DNA of 64,000 nt, taken from Apostichopus japonicus (Eukaryota; Echinodermata; Holothuroidea; Aspidochirotida; Stichopodidae). This document shows, one piece after another, positions 37,413 through 49,658 of the stretch. The notes under the pieces were generated by a model. The model made no database searches and was not told the DNA's origin. It saw only the letters and a program-made list of their open reading frames with translations. Each line of letters starts with the position of its first letter. Positions within the stretch are counted from its first letter, which is position 1. The DNA is taken from assembly GCF_037975245.1 (NCBI RefSeq), contig NC_092561.1, positions 5,940,001-6,004,000 on the forward strand, written 5' to 3'. The position numbers and the translations under genes are program-made.

Positions 37413-40339
37413 GTGGGTTTAATGGAGAAAAGCTGTCGCAATCAAAAGAAAGAAATCTATTCTTTCTGTTGTCCTTATGGCGCGAACGATTTACCGTAAA
37501 ATCACTGCGACTGCCCATTTCAGCATGTTCATTACACAAATGTAACTAAATATATATCTATATATCGTCCACTTTTTTACCCAATTTCACGGAGGAAAAG
37601 TCTGAAAATACCTGTTTATTCCTTGCAATGCAAGGAAATGACACAATTTCGCAAGCTATATCGGTAAGACCGAAAGAAAGATACTATTCAAGACTAGTAA
37701 TGGACCTAACACGGGCTAGCCACGAAATTGAAAGTAAGTCCTAGGCCTAACTGTCGTAAACAAAACAGAGATATTTGATTGGCGTATAACCTGTTGGGCG
37801 GGGCTTGAATATTTTGCTTGAAGTTTCTAGGATCTACGGACTCGTTAAAAATCTGGCGAATATTTATTCAGCTCAAAAATGTTTAACGACAGATAACAAA
37901 TAATGATTATTAACATGAAAATCGAAATATTATTTGTTATTTTCACTGAGCTTGTATGACAGTAAGCTGGAAAGATCGAAGTTAATATTTGGCAAACATA
38001 TACATTGAGACTTTAGGTTTATCAACATTTCATCTCTAAGATGCTTCTTTGTTTTTTCATTTAGTTCATTTAGTTCATTAATCATATGTCGTGATGTTCC
38101 TTGAGATTGGATCGTGATATCAATGTCTGTCTTTTACTGTACTCTGAATGGAACTTTCATCAGAAAGCAATTTGTTTGTCTGCTGTTCGATAAATGATTT
38201 GTTTGCCAGCGTGGACAAGGAGAACGATTTTTGTAAGGAACATAAACAACGGTGCTTACGTAGACAGGACGTCATTAAACTTTGCCCTGTTATGTTCATG
38301 CTTATGCCAAACTCCTCCTGGTCACATAATTGTTTTGATTTTGTCGCTTCCGCCAGGGTTGACTTTGAAATGAGCCTTGACGATAGTATATAAACAAAGC
38401 AAACCAAAAAAAAAAAAAAACCATTATAGAATCCATGACAAGGTATATCATATCAACTCAGTTTTAGTTCGGTGTTCATTACAATTAATTCTGAAGGGTA
38501 AAAATGCCATCAATTTGTCAATAATGTGACGGATTTATTGAGGTTATAATTCACAACCTTTCTTCGTAGTGTTCATATCTCTCTGCGATAGATCATGCTT
38601 TAAAAGATAAATCGAGAATCAGGGAGTTTTATTAGCTATATGTAGACATAAATAGCTTGTCTGTTTACGAGAATCACCCCCAAAAAATAGGAAACTTTAC
38701 ACGGGGAGTTGACTTTTCGTGATCAACAGTTTCCTTTCCTATTTTCATTTCTTTGCTTCTTCGTGACTTTTGCCTCAAAGAGTTATCATGTGAGACTATA
38801 CACATATTAGATTTTATTACAGTCACGAAATTAAGTGACTTTCATAATAAGACACTGGAAACGATCCGCCGCACTCTATTTGTTTTACGCCACACTCTAA
38901 ATGGTAAAGTAAAGCAATAATGTTTTACTGATAAACAACATTTAACTCATCAACTCGAAAAAAACTTCATTTATACAAGCACTGCGGAGCCAATTCATTA
39001 TAGTCGGTTTTTATAGTAATGAGGCCTCTAATGTCGTAATTTGTCCTGCATGACACTCTCCGGGACACTGACATAAATGTTTTGAAGAAAACTCAAGGCC
39101 ACTTTTATCATTAACAGATTTTCTCTTTATGATTCTATTGTTTTTATTTCTATAATGAAATATAAAGAAAATCGCTATCGGAAATATCCTAAGTATATGA
39201 CAAACACCAATTAGTTACGAAGCAAGTTAATACGTTTCTTAAATATTTGCTTATTTGACATTGTTTCTATAGTGCAATAATCTTTGTTAACCGTATAATA
39301 AATTGACTGCCTAACCAGTTTGGAATGACTGTACATTGTATCTATATATGTGAACACAAATATCCTTCTGTGATATTTTCTTTATAAATAACATTTTCGT
39401 AAGCGCCTAAAAGTTCGCAATAAATTAGCCGACAATCACTGTTTTATTTTTGAGCGCGAAAAGCAAAGTGACTTTTGTAAAAATGTAATTTACAGATATT
39501 TTAATAATTCAGTGCATCATAATCGAAGCGGCACATGCAAAATGCAGAGTTCAGTTTGAGTGAGCTGAGCTGAGCAGAGCAGAGCTGAGAATGAAATAAA
39601 ATTATCACCCTACAAAGTATTTCTTAAATCCTTTACAGAATATACAAATAGTCGGTTTATCATCAATTGAAAAGAGAGATGGCTTGACGATCTCTTTTGT
39701 TTTTATTTTGGGCATAATTTCATGACTTTACATAATATATGTATCACCCCCCCCCCCCCCCCTTCCAACACACACACACACACATATATATGATGTGGTG
39801 ATGTTAAGTACATGAATGATCCAAGCGTTTTCTCTCAGGAATGTGGAATTGTAGAGACTTGTCTTAAGCTCTATATGTTCTTCTGTGGCAGATACTATGT
39901 CTCATATATGCTCAGTGTTCGGCAATGGAGGAACAGAGAAACATGGTTTTACTGCATTTGCGTACCGAACACATGTGATCTTTCTCTTTCCTGTTTACCT
40001 TTTCTCAGATACTACAATACTACAAGATGTTCTTCCGTGAACTCACGTTATTAAATTTAGTTAGTATGCTTAAATGTCAGGAGTCACTTGAGCGCAAAGA
40101 TTCACGAATGATGAACACCGATACTACTCTTTAGGCCTCTCGATTTTTGTGAAACTCAATTTCAGCAATTTTAATAACATCACACGTTATAAATGGCTAT
40201 AAAATGCGCTTTCGCCCAGTTTTGTTGTTGAACTAATTATAAGACTGAATATTTGGTTAAAAATGTGAGAAGTCAAGTGTTTGGTGGTATTTGGTGGTCT
40301 TACATTCTGGTTTACATGATTAATCACTCCTGGAACGAT

Positions 40340-40800
40340 CAAAACGATTACATGGCATCAATAGTCATCAGTCACATGCTTATTATTAGCATGTGTGTAT
40401 CCACACAGTGAACTTATGAAGCGACTACACGACACCAATTACTAGTCAGTATTTACTATGAGCAGGTTTGTTCACTTGACCTACATGCAATGAAAATCTA
40501 TGTCATCGTTGCACGTCCGAATTCACTGTGAGGATAAAACATAAACTTAAAGTAAAAAAGACTGAATGTTGTCGAGATATATAGTCAGCATTCACTGTAA
40601 GCATGGATACACACATTAAGAAATGAACGACTATATGGTATTAATAATATAGTCAACATTCACTGTGAGCACACAAACACACGTGAAGAAATGAACGACT
40701 ACATGACACCAATACTATAGTCACCATTCACTATAAATATATAAACTCACTTGCCCTAATGAAACGATTAAATAGCAACAATAGAATACATTCGGTATAT
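40340..40800. repeat. Degenerate tandem repeats, unit about 70-95 bp
   Basis: Blocks of the form CATGACACCAATA..TATAGTCA(G/A)CATTCACTGTGAGCA followed by GAAATGAACGACTA recur at about 40351, 40430, 40580, 40633 and 40700 with variable spacing. They lie directly upstream of the second Ras-like exon. They are non-coding. Confidence 0.7.
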
Positions 40801-40968
40801 TGAACGTAAGCATGACACATACAACTAATGAAAGACTAAAGAAATTAAAAACTGTTCTTCATTAACTATGAACTTGATGTGCTTGAATTCATAGAAGAAA
40901 GAGGTTTTCGAGACCAGTTATCTGTATCCAATTTATATATCCTTATATTTTTCCCTTTTATTTTGTAG

Positions 40969-41045
40969 AATCCGTTTACACTCACCAAACGCGTGTTGAT
41001 GACCAAACCGTTTACATAACAATCCTTGACACTGCTGGGGATTTG
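40969..41045 (+). CDS. RASL12: RASL12-like small GTPase, G3-box exon
   Basis: A 77-nt exon lies between a TTTTGTAG acceptor and a GTAAG donor. Phase is two bases plus 25 codons, so it follows the 26431 exon (one leftover base, giving Glu) and ends in phase 0 for the 42433 exon. The peptide SVYTHQTRVDDQTVYITI leads into LDTAGDL, the G3 box. The residue at the Ras Gln61 position is Asp, not Gln, as expected of RASL12-type proteins, where DTA is followed by D/L residues. Loss of this Gln usually means slow intrinsic GTP hydrolysis (family knowledge, not shown here). Confidence 0.85.
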
Positions 41046-42432
41046 GTAAGAAATAGCTTTAGAGTAAAGAATATTAATCATATAAAAATAGTTTGTAGAC
41101 GTGTATTTTCCAATGTAGCTATGTGAATTCTTAAAATTGAAACTATTCTCATTTCCGGAATCTGAGAATTTGAAGATTGATGTTGTGAAAATCTGCAATC
41201 TTTTAATTCCAATAAGCTATTTGCGTGGATTTAATGGTATGGACGAAGAACATCCGGCCAGAATAAGTTGGGAATTTTGGGAATAATTTGTTATATAACG
41301 GTAAATTATTATGATATTATTGTTATATTATTATTTCGTTTATTGTTGTTGAAATTGTCATTAGAGAATATATATCTATATCAGGGAAACAGTAAATTCT
41401 TCAGTGACATGTCGTTGTTCGTTTTCTTTATTTTCTTTTATTGTATTTCTATTTTCTTGATAACACAGATATTTTAAATTGTATAAGTTATAAAGAAATA
41501 ACTGCTCTGCTTACATTGTATATTACCCAATATTGTACAAGTTGAAGATCGTCTTCTCATATTACACCTAATATCTGCACTTGTATAAAATAATGAGAAA
41601 ATAGCTATACCATCAGTATAATAGTGTACTAATAACATAGCTAAGAGCAACACCTTACGCAAACTTATGAATAATTTATCTCATTTGTTGGACAGATCCA
41701 ACAAGGCTCTCTCTCTCCATCTCTCTACACCCCCCCCCCTTCTCTCTCCCTCCACATATCACTACACCACCTGTCTCTCTCTCCACCCTCCTTTTTCTCT
41801 CCCTCCACATATCTCTACACCTCCCTGTCTCTCTCTCTCCACCCACCCCCTCCCTTCTTTCTCCCTCCAAATATCTCTCCACCTCCCTGTCTCTCTCTCT
41901 CCACCCACCCCCTCCTTTCTCTCTCCCTCCACATATCTCTACAGCTCCCTGTCTCTCTCTCTCCACCCTACCCCATTTCTCTCTCCCTCCACATATCACT
42001 ACACCACCCTGTCTCTCTCTCTCTCCACCCCCTCCTTTCTCTCTCCCTCCACATATCTCTCCACCTCACTGTCTCTCTCTCTCTCTCTGCCTATCTGTCT
42101 TTCTTTAGTTTGCGAATTTTAAGTTAACCTTCCAAAATGTCTTCAAGTGTCATATGTTCAAGATTGTGTATTATCTCGTGGTATGTTAGCTGTGGTATAA
42201 AACACTTTTTAACTTGTAGCATTCGTTGTTATCGTCAACTTAGAGTTTTCATTTTCAAGAACGTTATGGATGCATTACCGTATTGTTTCATTCGATAATT
42301 CCCCGGCCACAATTCACCTCAGACGGTTAACTTTGCGACTCCCCCAACCCGCTTCTCTTCAGGCACGTATCTATCTCTTAGAGTGATAGTAACTTAGAAC
42401 TACAATATTTCTCTTTCTTATATTTCCAATAG
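41046..42432 (+). other. Second visible intron of the Ras-like gene
   Basis: A 1.4-kb phase 0 intron runs between GTAAG at 41046 and CAATAG at 42432. It contains a large pyrimidine-rich minisatellite (listed) and otherwise AT-rich sequence. Confidence 0.75.
41705..42100. repeat. CT-rich minisatellite, unit about 60 bp
   Basis: Tandem units of the type CTCCCTCCACATATCTCTAC, then ACCTCCCTGTCTCTCTCTCT, then CCACCC recur about six times, embedding (CT)n. The long open frames on both strands here (151 and 107 codons, rich in Ser/Leu/Pro or Arg/Glu/Gly) are repeat translations, not genes. Confidence 0.9.
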
Positions 42433-42870
42433 GACGAGAACAATCCTCTTCGGTTGGAGCAGTTCAAGACATCGGACGCATTCCTATACGTCTTTTCCGT
42501 GACTGATCGTAAAAGTTTTGATTATCTCAAGACGCGCGTTACTTGTCATTCATCTGTTAAAAGAGAAGGCGAAAAGTCACCACCGATTCTGCTCATCGGC
42601 AATAAGAAAGATCTTTGCCATCTCCGAGCGGTGTCGACGAAGGAGGGTGAGACATTCGCGACAGAGATCGGAGCTTTGTATATGGAGTTATCAGCTAGCG
42701 AGAACGTGCGAGATATCGAAGACGCATTCCATTGTTTATATCGTGAATATAACCGCGCAGAAAAACGAGAGAAAGTGAAAAGATTATCAGCTCGGTTACA
42801 GCTGAGGCAAACAATCAAAAATTTCACCGATAAGCATCTGTATCACAGAAGCAGAACCCATACTTTGTAA
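42433..42870 (+). CDS. RASL12: RASL12-like small GTPase, terminal exon (G4, G5, C-terminus)
   Basis: A 438-nt exon follows a TTCCAATAG acceptor and encodes 145 residues and a TAA stop. It begins DENNPLRLEQ and continues with the beta-4 strand (DAFLYVFSVTDRKSFDYL), the G4 box in PILLIGNKKDL and the G5 box in ELSASEN. A basic tail follows (KREKVKRLSARLQLRQTI) and the protein ends HTL, so there is no C-terminal CAAX prenylation box, as in RERG/RASL12 members. Together with the exons at 26431 and 40969 it gives about 190 residues of a GTPase domain that lacks only the P-loop part. Predicted role: a Ras-family signalling protein at membrane or in cytosol. No partner can be inferred. GC content is higher than in the neighbouring introns, as expected for coding sequence. 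Confidence 0.88.
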   Translation, partial: DENNPLRLEQFKTSDAFLYVFSVTDRKSFDYLKTRVTCHSSVKREGEKSPPILLIGNKKDLCHLRAVSTKEGETFATEIGALYMELSASENVRDIEDAFHCLYREYNRAEKREKVKRLSARLQLRQTIKNFTDKHLYHRSRTHTL

Positions 42871-43034
42871 TAAATGAAAGACTGCGAAGCTGTGTAGGTA
42901 TGATTGTGGGGAGAACTGGGGGTGGAGAGGGGGGGGGGGTCGAGGAGGCATATGGAAAGCGGAGTGGAATGAGGATGGGTTTGTTTAAGTGTGCTACGAG
43001 TGTGCTCAAAGTGAACCATAATATGGTACATAAC

Positions 43035-43040
43035 AATAAA
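43035..43040 (+). terminator. AATAAA polyadenylation signal of the Ras-like gene
   Basis: Canonical AATAAA 165 nt after the stop codon, in an AT-rich stretch. It is the first such signal downstream of the terminal exon. Confidence 0.6.
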
Positions 43041-43489
43041 ATTAATACCGTAAACGTTTTAATAGTAAATTAAATTTGAAAACAATCTTAAATATATGTT
43101 CTAAGCGAGTCCACTTCGCACTAAAAACATGCACTAATTTAATATTAATTTCTGTGATGCTCTTTGTACCACATTACGTGGTAGGCAATAAGCCTATACC
43201 GCTGACGAATCACACAAAAAGAACTTTGTAATGAAATGAGGACACATTACCTGTGATATCGTCTTTGAGTGGAGGATCAAATTAAGTATCAAGCATGAAG
43301 CAAAAAGCAAATAATACGTAACATGTCGTGATATACAATAACGATTGTAATGACGATCAGCAATGACAAATACAAATATTTTCAGGTGGGATTTTGGTAA
43401 TAATAATGAACAATCTTAGGAAGTAGTAGTAGGCCTATACTGTCTTAACAATAACTACAGCAGTCCATACGTTACTTGTAGTGAGTACG

Positions 43490-43560
43490 CACGTGTGCCG
43501 TACGTGTACCGCACGTGTACCGCACGTGTTCCGCACGTGTACCGCTCGTGTACACGTATT
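43490..43560. repeat. Short tandem array of CACGTGT(A/T)CCG units
   Basis: About five to six units of 11 bp (GTACCGCACGT, GTTCCGCACGT and similar) in a row, each with the palindromic hexamer CACGTG or a one-base variant. CACGTG is also a canonical E-box, so the array could bind bHLH factors, but a neutral tandem repeat is equally possible. Confidence 0.85.
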
Positions 43561-45559
43561 ATGTCATAGTTACCTGTACTCGTACTCGAGTTTCCAGTAG
43601 TGTATACGTACTTGTACCAGACGATCCCATTGGTGTTCTACTTATACCCGACGTACTCATGCTTTTTGTACTCGTTCCCAAAAAATCTGCGACGGATTTA
43701 TTGTCGTCAGAGAAATCCTTCAAAAGGGTAAAGAAGACACATGGACAAAGTTTGATATTAGTTCTATCATCTTTGGAACGTCATAAACAAGCTGTGTTAT
43801 GTCAGAATCAAATTGCAGTGAAAATAGGTGCATTTTTTTTAATCAATATCTGGCGACACATGAACTCTAGACTAGCAGCTGTACAGGTAATCATTTATCT
43901 TCATATCAGAAATACATTTAAACTCTTGGCTTAACATTTGTACAAAGAGGTGATATTGCTCTCGCTAAAAAATATGCTAGACAAAGTTTAATATGGTCAC
44001 ACACAACATCAGTATTTTATACTTCTCAAGCTATTCTATGATTTGAACCATTGAAATTTGACATTTCTCAATGTCTGCACGAAATAATATGAAGTGCTCA
44101 CGATTATAAAGAAGTTTTAATCACTTTTTAACAATTTCAGCACTCTTTTAGTTTAAGTGTTATACTCATTGACTTTGCGTAGGATCCTTTCTCAAATGCA
44201 TGCCTTGATAAAGGGGCTAAATGTGAAAGAAGGGAGCTAAAACTTGCATAATATTAGCTAAAATTGATATTCTCGAGTGTTGACCGCTCTTATGCTTCCC
44301 ATAGTGTGTTTGCATCACAAAAATTAAACTGTAGACGTTGGAAATATTCACGACAATTCATATTTTATTGTAAAATATTCATAAAGCCACGTGTCTGTTT
44401 ATAATTGCAACATCATTTGGATGGTGTATTCAGCTTCAATAGTGCCGAAAAAAATCGTTTAACTTTTTACAACAAATTGTGGTGCTATGTCATGACTTTT
44501 ATTTTTAATTCTCCATTTTACTGCAAGCAAATAGAATTGAAATTATGTCAAATTTAATATAAATTCGTCAGTCAGTATTTTTTCCCGACTTCCCTTATAG
44601 TATAATATTTCATACACATAACCTTAAGAAATATTGAAAGGCATTTACGGACATTTTTGTTTGCTAACTTTTTGCTAATAATCGTCACGCTCTTTACACC
44701 GTGACAAATTTCGCTGATAAATGTTTTTGTAAGTTTACTTTAAAAATTTTGAATATTTTGGAATCCACAGAATATGTTCCATTTTGGTACTGCAATTTGT
44801 TACTTTCCTGTTTTACATTAACTCGAAAGTCCTAATTAGCATCTCAATAACATGTTTTCAGTTAGTGACTCAATATACAATCTACGTCCATCCTTTTGTA
44901 TTTAACCAATAGACAGAATTGTAACCATTACTCTTGCTTAATGGATGTTTTTTTCCGTGAAAGCGTTGTTTATGGTCAAACTGCGGTAGCCACTCTGAAT
45001 ACCACTAAATTATCGCTACATACTGGCATCAGCGGTAAGCGATACTTATTGTTATATATAAATATGCAATTTGGGGTAGAGGGCGCACTTTCACTTAGGT
45101 ATTACTCTCTCTGGTTTTGCAATCTAAGCGCACACTCCCTCACTGTCCGATGGAAGTGACTTACGTATGTTCAGTAGAGTCTTCAACAAGACTAGTGGAA
45201 GCGGAAAAACAGAAACCATAAATAATATTTTTTAAGAAAGTTTGAAAATCATGCGTTGGTATTTCAGAACTCACTTTTACGAGTTTTCAATCTATACGTT
45301 CAAGTTACATAATTAACAACATACATTTTTTGGAAAAAAAATTCTTCTGAGATAATTTAATGATTTAACTGATATGCTTATGTAACTATGTCTTTATCTG
45401 GTTTTTAAGTTTTATCACCATGATAAGCAATGTGTTCTTTCATATTGTAAACAACTATATGTATTATTGTGTAAAATATCGTAATATATAGCTATACATC
45501 AGCTGGTCTGTATGTAAGTTGCACCATTATAATGAAATTCTTGTCATTATTATCACATC

Positions 45560-46210
45560 GCTCCCAGAGGGAAGATGAGTATTGTAGTACCTTTCCCAGT
45601 TGAGCTATATCCAGCTATGCTATTTGCCATAACAACAGTTGCCATGGTAATGGTTAATTTTCCGTGAAGCTACTCTCTTGGGATCACCCATTGTGGGTTA
45701 GCCCGGGGGGACTGGAAGTCCATGACTGAGGGAGGTGTGTATGTATGTGTGTATGTATGTGTGCGTCATGGTGTGTGTGTCCAATGTTGAGTCAAAAACT
45801 CCTACTTAAAGGCGGTGCCGATTTTCTTCATACTTGGTGGGAAGGTCCCCAGGGGTGAACCCTCGTGTCTCGTACACCCCTTCCCGGAACCCAACGTTAA
45901 ATGTCAGGGTTCAAGGTCAAATTTAGTTAAAATCATTTTTCTGTTGTATCTCTAACTCCGAGGGGAAATATTGAATGGACATGGAACCTTCATCAAAATA
46001 TGGGAACCGAGGTCGAAGGTCATGTGGTTAAAGGTCTGCAAGACACAAGGGTTCACCCTGGGGTACCTTCCCACCAACTTTAAAGAATCCTTAACAGGTA
46101 TAATAGAAATGTCAAGTACTATCAACATATGTAGTTGCCATGGTAACGGAGGTCAAAGGTCACGTAATCTCAAGGTCAAATGCATATTTTTAGTGCAGTT
46201 TTGCTGGCAT
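45560..46210. repeat. Dispersed repeat with GTTGCCATGGTAA and GGTCAAAGGTCA motifs
   Basis: Contains AGTTGCCATGGTAATGG near 45637 and AGTTGCCATGGTAACGG near 46134, repeated GGTTCAAGGTCAAAT and AGGTCAAAGGTCACGT blocks, a TATG/TGTG-rich tract at 45739-45780 and two related segments around CTTGGTGGGAAGGTCCCCAG and its approximate complement near 46055. I read this as an old dispersed element with internal inverted and direct repeats. Its class is unknown. Confidence 0.5.
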
Positions 46211-47617
46211 TGAGATATGCAACTCCGTGGATTGCCCTCTTGATTCTTACTTGTTTTACATATAGCTGATCACGGTATATTACATGTTTAAGAAGTAACG
46301 ATCCGGTGGCTAACGTTGGATACTGAAAACTTGCTAGGCCGATATCTTCCTTTTCAAAATTATATCCTTTAAAACATTTTTTTGTATCGCGATTTTTTTG
46401 GGGGTGAGGGTAAATTGGCGATATCTTGTAAATGCATACATTTTACAAGAGCATCATGAATGATGTCATCATGCCAATTAAACCTAATTGGCTTTCCCTT
46501 CCCTTCGTCTGTATTATTTATATTTCCAAACCACAGAGGACAAATCATATTTCTGAAAACAATTATTTTTGTGAAAGTCTGAAAAGAAAAAAAATAACCA
46601 GAACATTGAGAGGTAACACAAGATTCCAAATGTATCACATTTATGTATAAATTAGTCAGAAAATTAGATTAGGAAGGTCAAGATTTTGAAGATTCTTTTG
46701 CCATGATAAAATGAAAGTCGGTTTGCTGTGTTCCAGTAGCCTACGCGTCCAGATCTTTGAGATAGAAGGTGTCGATGTTGAGCACAGTAATCCCCGATCC
46801 ATCACCCATATCTCACTGCGGGGATTCTTGTCTCACGCATGGACCTCTCAAACACCTGAAGAACCCTTCAACCCTCGAGACTTTTAAGCTATATCATTAG
46901 ATTATATCTTAAACATCATAGTCGCATAGTGCAAGATTCTTAGCGGGACAGAAATCTTTCTCGGGGCCGAGTTCGGCCCAACGGCTGCCTCTTGAGAACC
47001 CCTGTTGAATACTATCATGGTTTTATTCATGTAACATTGAAATTTAGAGAGATATATGAGGGAGTAGCAAAGTTACCGGTTCTACATTTCTACCGAGACA
47101 CAAGAACAACATAATGAACATACGTCGAACTGAAAATCACAATACGAAACGTGTCACGTTTTACTACGTCAATTTAAATCTCAGTTAAAAAGAAAGAAAA
47201 AAAAAGCATAAAGTATAAATCAGTCTATATCCATCGCTCGATATTTTTCCTTCGCATTAACGATACTTAATATATTCGTTTTGAACGTACTAAGTGTCAC
47301 GTAGTCTTTAGGTAATTGACTTCAGTTTGGTAATATCGATTTCGATATATTGTCCTCATAAAAGGTTTTTTTTCTGTCTACCGTTACCAATCATATTTAT
47401 CTGCCTATCGTATCTTGTTTTTAAACTTCCGACCGTATTGCTCTTTCATCTTTAGTAAGCCCATTTTAATAAAAGCAGTCGATTTTCATTATGTGCATTT
47501 AAGTATGCCGACTTGTCGAGAGCGATCTGTTTGCAAAAGTCAGGCGAATATGATAATTGAGAGAAAACACTCTATGTTAATTTTTGCAGTGTAACATAAT
47601 AATTCGAAGCCGATAAC

Positions 47618-47705
47618 ATGGCGGACACTTCTTCTTTTTCTTCATCATATGCGTTCATCGTAATAGTCTACCTGGTGCCAGCAATGTGTGCTGCCGTAAG
47701 AGGAG
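47618..47705 (+). CDS. Secreted 157-residue protein, exon 1 (signal peptide)
   Basis: ATG at 47618 opens an 88-nt coding exon that ends at a GAGGAG|GTAAGT donor. It encodes MADTSSFSSSYAFIVIVYLV, then PAMCAAVRG plus one base. Residues 11-25 form the hydrophobic core of a cleavable signal peptide, with likely cleavage around AMCAA. A split between a signal-peptide exon and a mature-protein exon is common in secreted metazoan proteins. It joins in phase 1 to the exon at 48884. The start is the first ATG after in-frame stops. Confidence 0.7.
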
Positions 47706-48883
47706 GTAAGTCCACTAATTGTGTAATATAAACGATAATAAATAATGATAATCAGTAATATAAATGAAACATAAATGAAACACGAGTAACAACGCTGTGA
47801 CGTTTTTTTTTAGTCATTTAAAAAGGAAAATTATTACAGAGATTGAGTTTGTATGATTTAAAAAGAAAACAAGTAAAAAATTACTAGATGTTTTTTTTTT
47901 TAATTGAAAAGGAGAGTCAAAATGAGTAGAGGGAAAGGAAAAATTTGAATCAATTAAACAAGAATCTGTAACTTTTCTAGATTAAGAGGTTCCATTCACA
48001 GCTATTACGATTTGAAAAAATTATATTTGAAAAAGGACATAGCTTCATAATTATATAGGCTAACTAAAAAATTCAATGGGGAGGGGGGGGGGGGAGAGAT
48101 AATCGGAGGGTGTTGTCATATCTGCATAATGCGCGTGAACTATTCTGTTTATGGTTCTCAAAAGATTCTGTAACGCGCTGTTAGTGACATATAAAAAAGG
48201 ACCTCGTCTTCAATAACTACGAGAAGTCTTGTGGGTATAAGTCCAATATATTCAATTTCGGAGGCTTGAATACAGTTTTACTGACGCTCAAAGATTGGGT
48301 ATTGACCAGACGCGTGTTAACTTTCCCATGGGGAACGGTGGACAATATTTCCTTGCCAAAGTGTACTAGTTGTCAATTATTTTTTTTAAATATACGTTAG
48401 CTCGAATATGTCACACTATATAGGCTATGTGTGAAGGGAATTCTTCAGGTAGTTTGCTCAGATGTTTCAGTCAGAGATTTCTCAAAGGAATTCCTCAGTG
48501 GTTTCAGAGACTGCAGCTTGTCCAGCGTCGCAAAACTAGATAGGGACCGATATATATGATAGCGCCCTCTGTTGATTTAGAGCATGTCTGAAGATCCCAG
48601 TTATCGTAAGGCTACTTTTAACTGGAGTAGGAAGACAGGCGTAGTTCTATTTTGTTTTCATAAACAGTAATAAGAGTGGTCACAAGAAATACTCATGACT
48701 AGTACTACTCGAGTAATGAGAACTTATCGAGCACTTCACCTGTTGTACAAACGATGCATACTAATTTCCTGCATACAGCTGTATAGTTTGTGACCATATA
48801 CATCATACGATTGATTCGATGACGATATTCAATGAGCCAAAACAATGAAATTTTCAGGTGTTTTTTTTTATTTTCCTTTATAG

Positions 48884-49269
48884 CTGACACAATAGGAGTT
48901 GGAGTCAGAGTGCAGTCGCTTCCCACCGATCGTCCTCGGCATTACGCATGTACTTCCTCTGCGTGTAAAATCACCACGAACGTAACAGAGAAGACGCACG
49001 TAACGGTAGAAGACGCAACAGGTCAAGATAAGTCAAATACTATTATTAAATCGAAGTTATCGGCTGGCAACGGATTTGGTTGGTGGCCGTCTTACAGAAC
49101 TTCGCCGTCTAAAACTACCGATGTTACAAGACTCCCGGAACTATTCTCAAATCTTACAGAAATTACCGATTATTTATCACACGTTTTGGATAGCTTGAAT
49201 CAGACAACGACAGATCTTAAATCAACATTAACACAGATTGATAAAGAAACGAACGTAACAAGAAACTGA
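48884..49269 (+). CDS. Secreted 157-residue protein, exon 2 (mature chain)
   Basis: This exon follows a TTTCCTTTATAG acceptor, contributes two bases to the split Ala codon, then encodes 127 residues and a TGA stop. The mature chain starts near ADTIGVGVRV. It has two close cysteines (Cys52 and Cys57, CTSSAC), four N-glycosylation sequons (NVT, NLT, NQT, NVT) and an aromatic patch GFGWWPSY. A Leu/Ile heptad-like C-terminal third (LPELFSNLTEITDYLSHVLD onward) suggests a coiled coil. There is no membrane segment after the signal peptide. I do not recognise the family. Secretion is well supported and function is unknown. It is convergent with the minus-strand gene array that begins 2 kb downstream. 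Confidence 0.7.
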
Positions 49270-49652
49270 CACTTAAGTTATGAAATATATTATTCACCAT
49301 TACAAAGAAACATATCATTGATGTTTAAGCGCACGAGTGTACAATGGCGGTTACTAAAGAACAACTCACCAAATTGCAATTGTCTGTTGCTTCATATGCA
49401 GCACATGTGAACAGAGATAACTGGTTATGTATCATATTTTCTACATACCTTAGATAAAAAAAGATTGTTCTAAATTCAACACTGGAAGTGATGAAAAAAG
49501 GCAGAGAACTTCGTAAAAATTGAAACGGAAATGTAAAGTTATGAAACATATAATTGTCATTTCAAGACACTATAACTGATCATTACGCTTAGAAATATTT
49601 GACATTTCTTGAAAAGGTTTTTTTTTTTGCAGCTGTGTTTTTTATTTACTGA

Positions 49653-49658
49653 AATAAA
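49653..49658 (+). terminator. AATAAA polyadenylation signal candidate
   Basis: Canonical hexamer 384 nt after the stop codon at 49269, the nearest clear plus-strand AATAAA that I see downstream. Confidence 0.45.

Larger units (their letters stand above)
26488..40968 (+). other. Long intron of the Ras-like gene (14.5 kb), repeat-rich
   Basis: Phase-compatible GT and AG ends at 26488 and 40968 define this intron. Apart from the separately listed mobile elements and tandem repeats, I see no other convincing gene inside it. Long parts (27.3-29.1, 31.4-33.1, 34.2-35.8 and 37.5-40.3 kb) are plain AT-rich sequence. A poly-C tract is present at 39747-39762. Confidence 0.6.
43041..47617. other. Intergenic region between the Ras-like gene and the 157-residue secreted protein gene
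   Basis: AT-rich sequence holding a CACGTG tandem array (43490-43560) and a dispersed repeat (45560-46210). The 139-codon frame at 43515-43934 reads through the tandem array and has no family resemblance. No other gene was recognised. Confidence 0.45.

Noticed and set aside
41667-42122. Long frames of 151 (plus) and 107 (minus) codons
   Set aside because: Translations of the CT-rich minisatellite, with repetitive Ser/Leu/Pro or Arg/Glu/Gly composition.
43515-43934. 139-codon plus-strand frame
   Set aside because: Begins inside the CACGTG tandem array and has no family resemblance.
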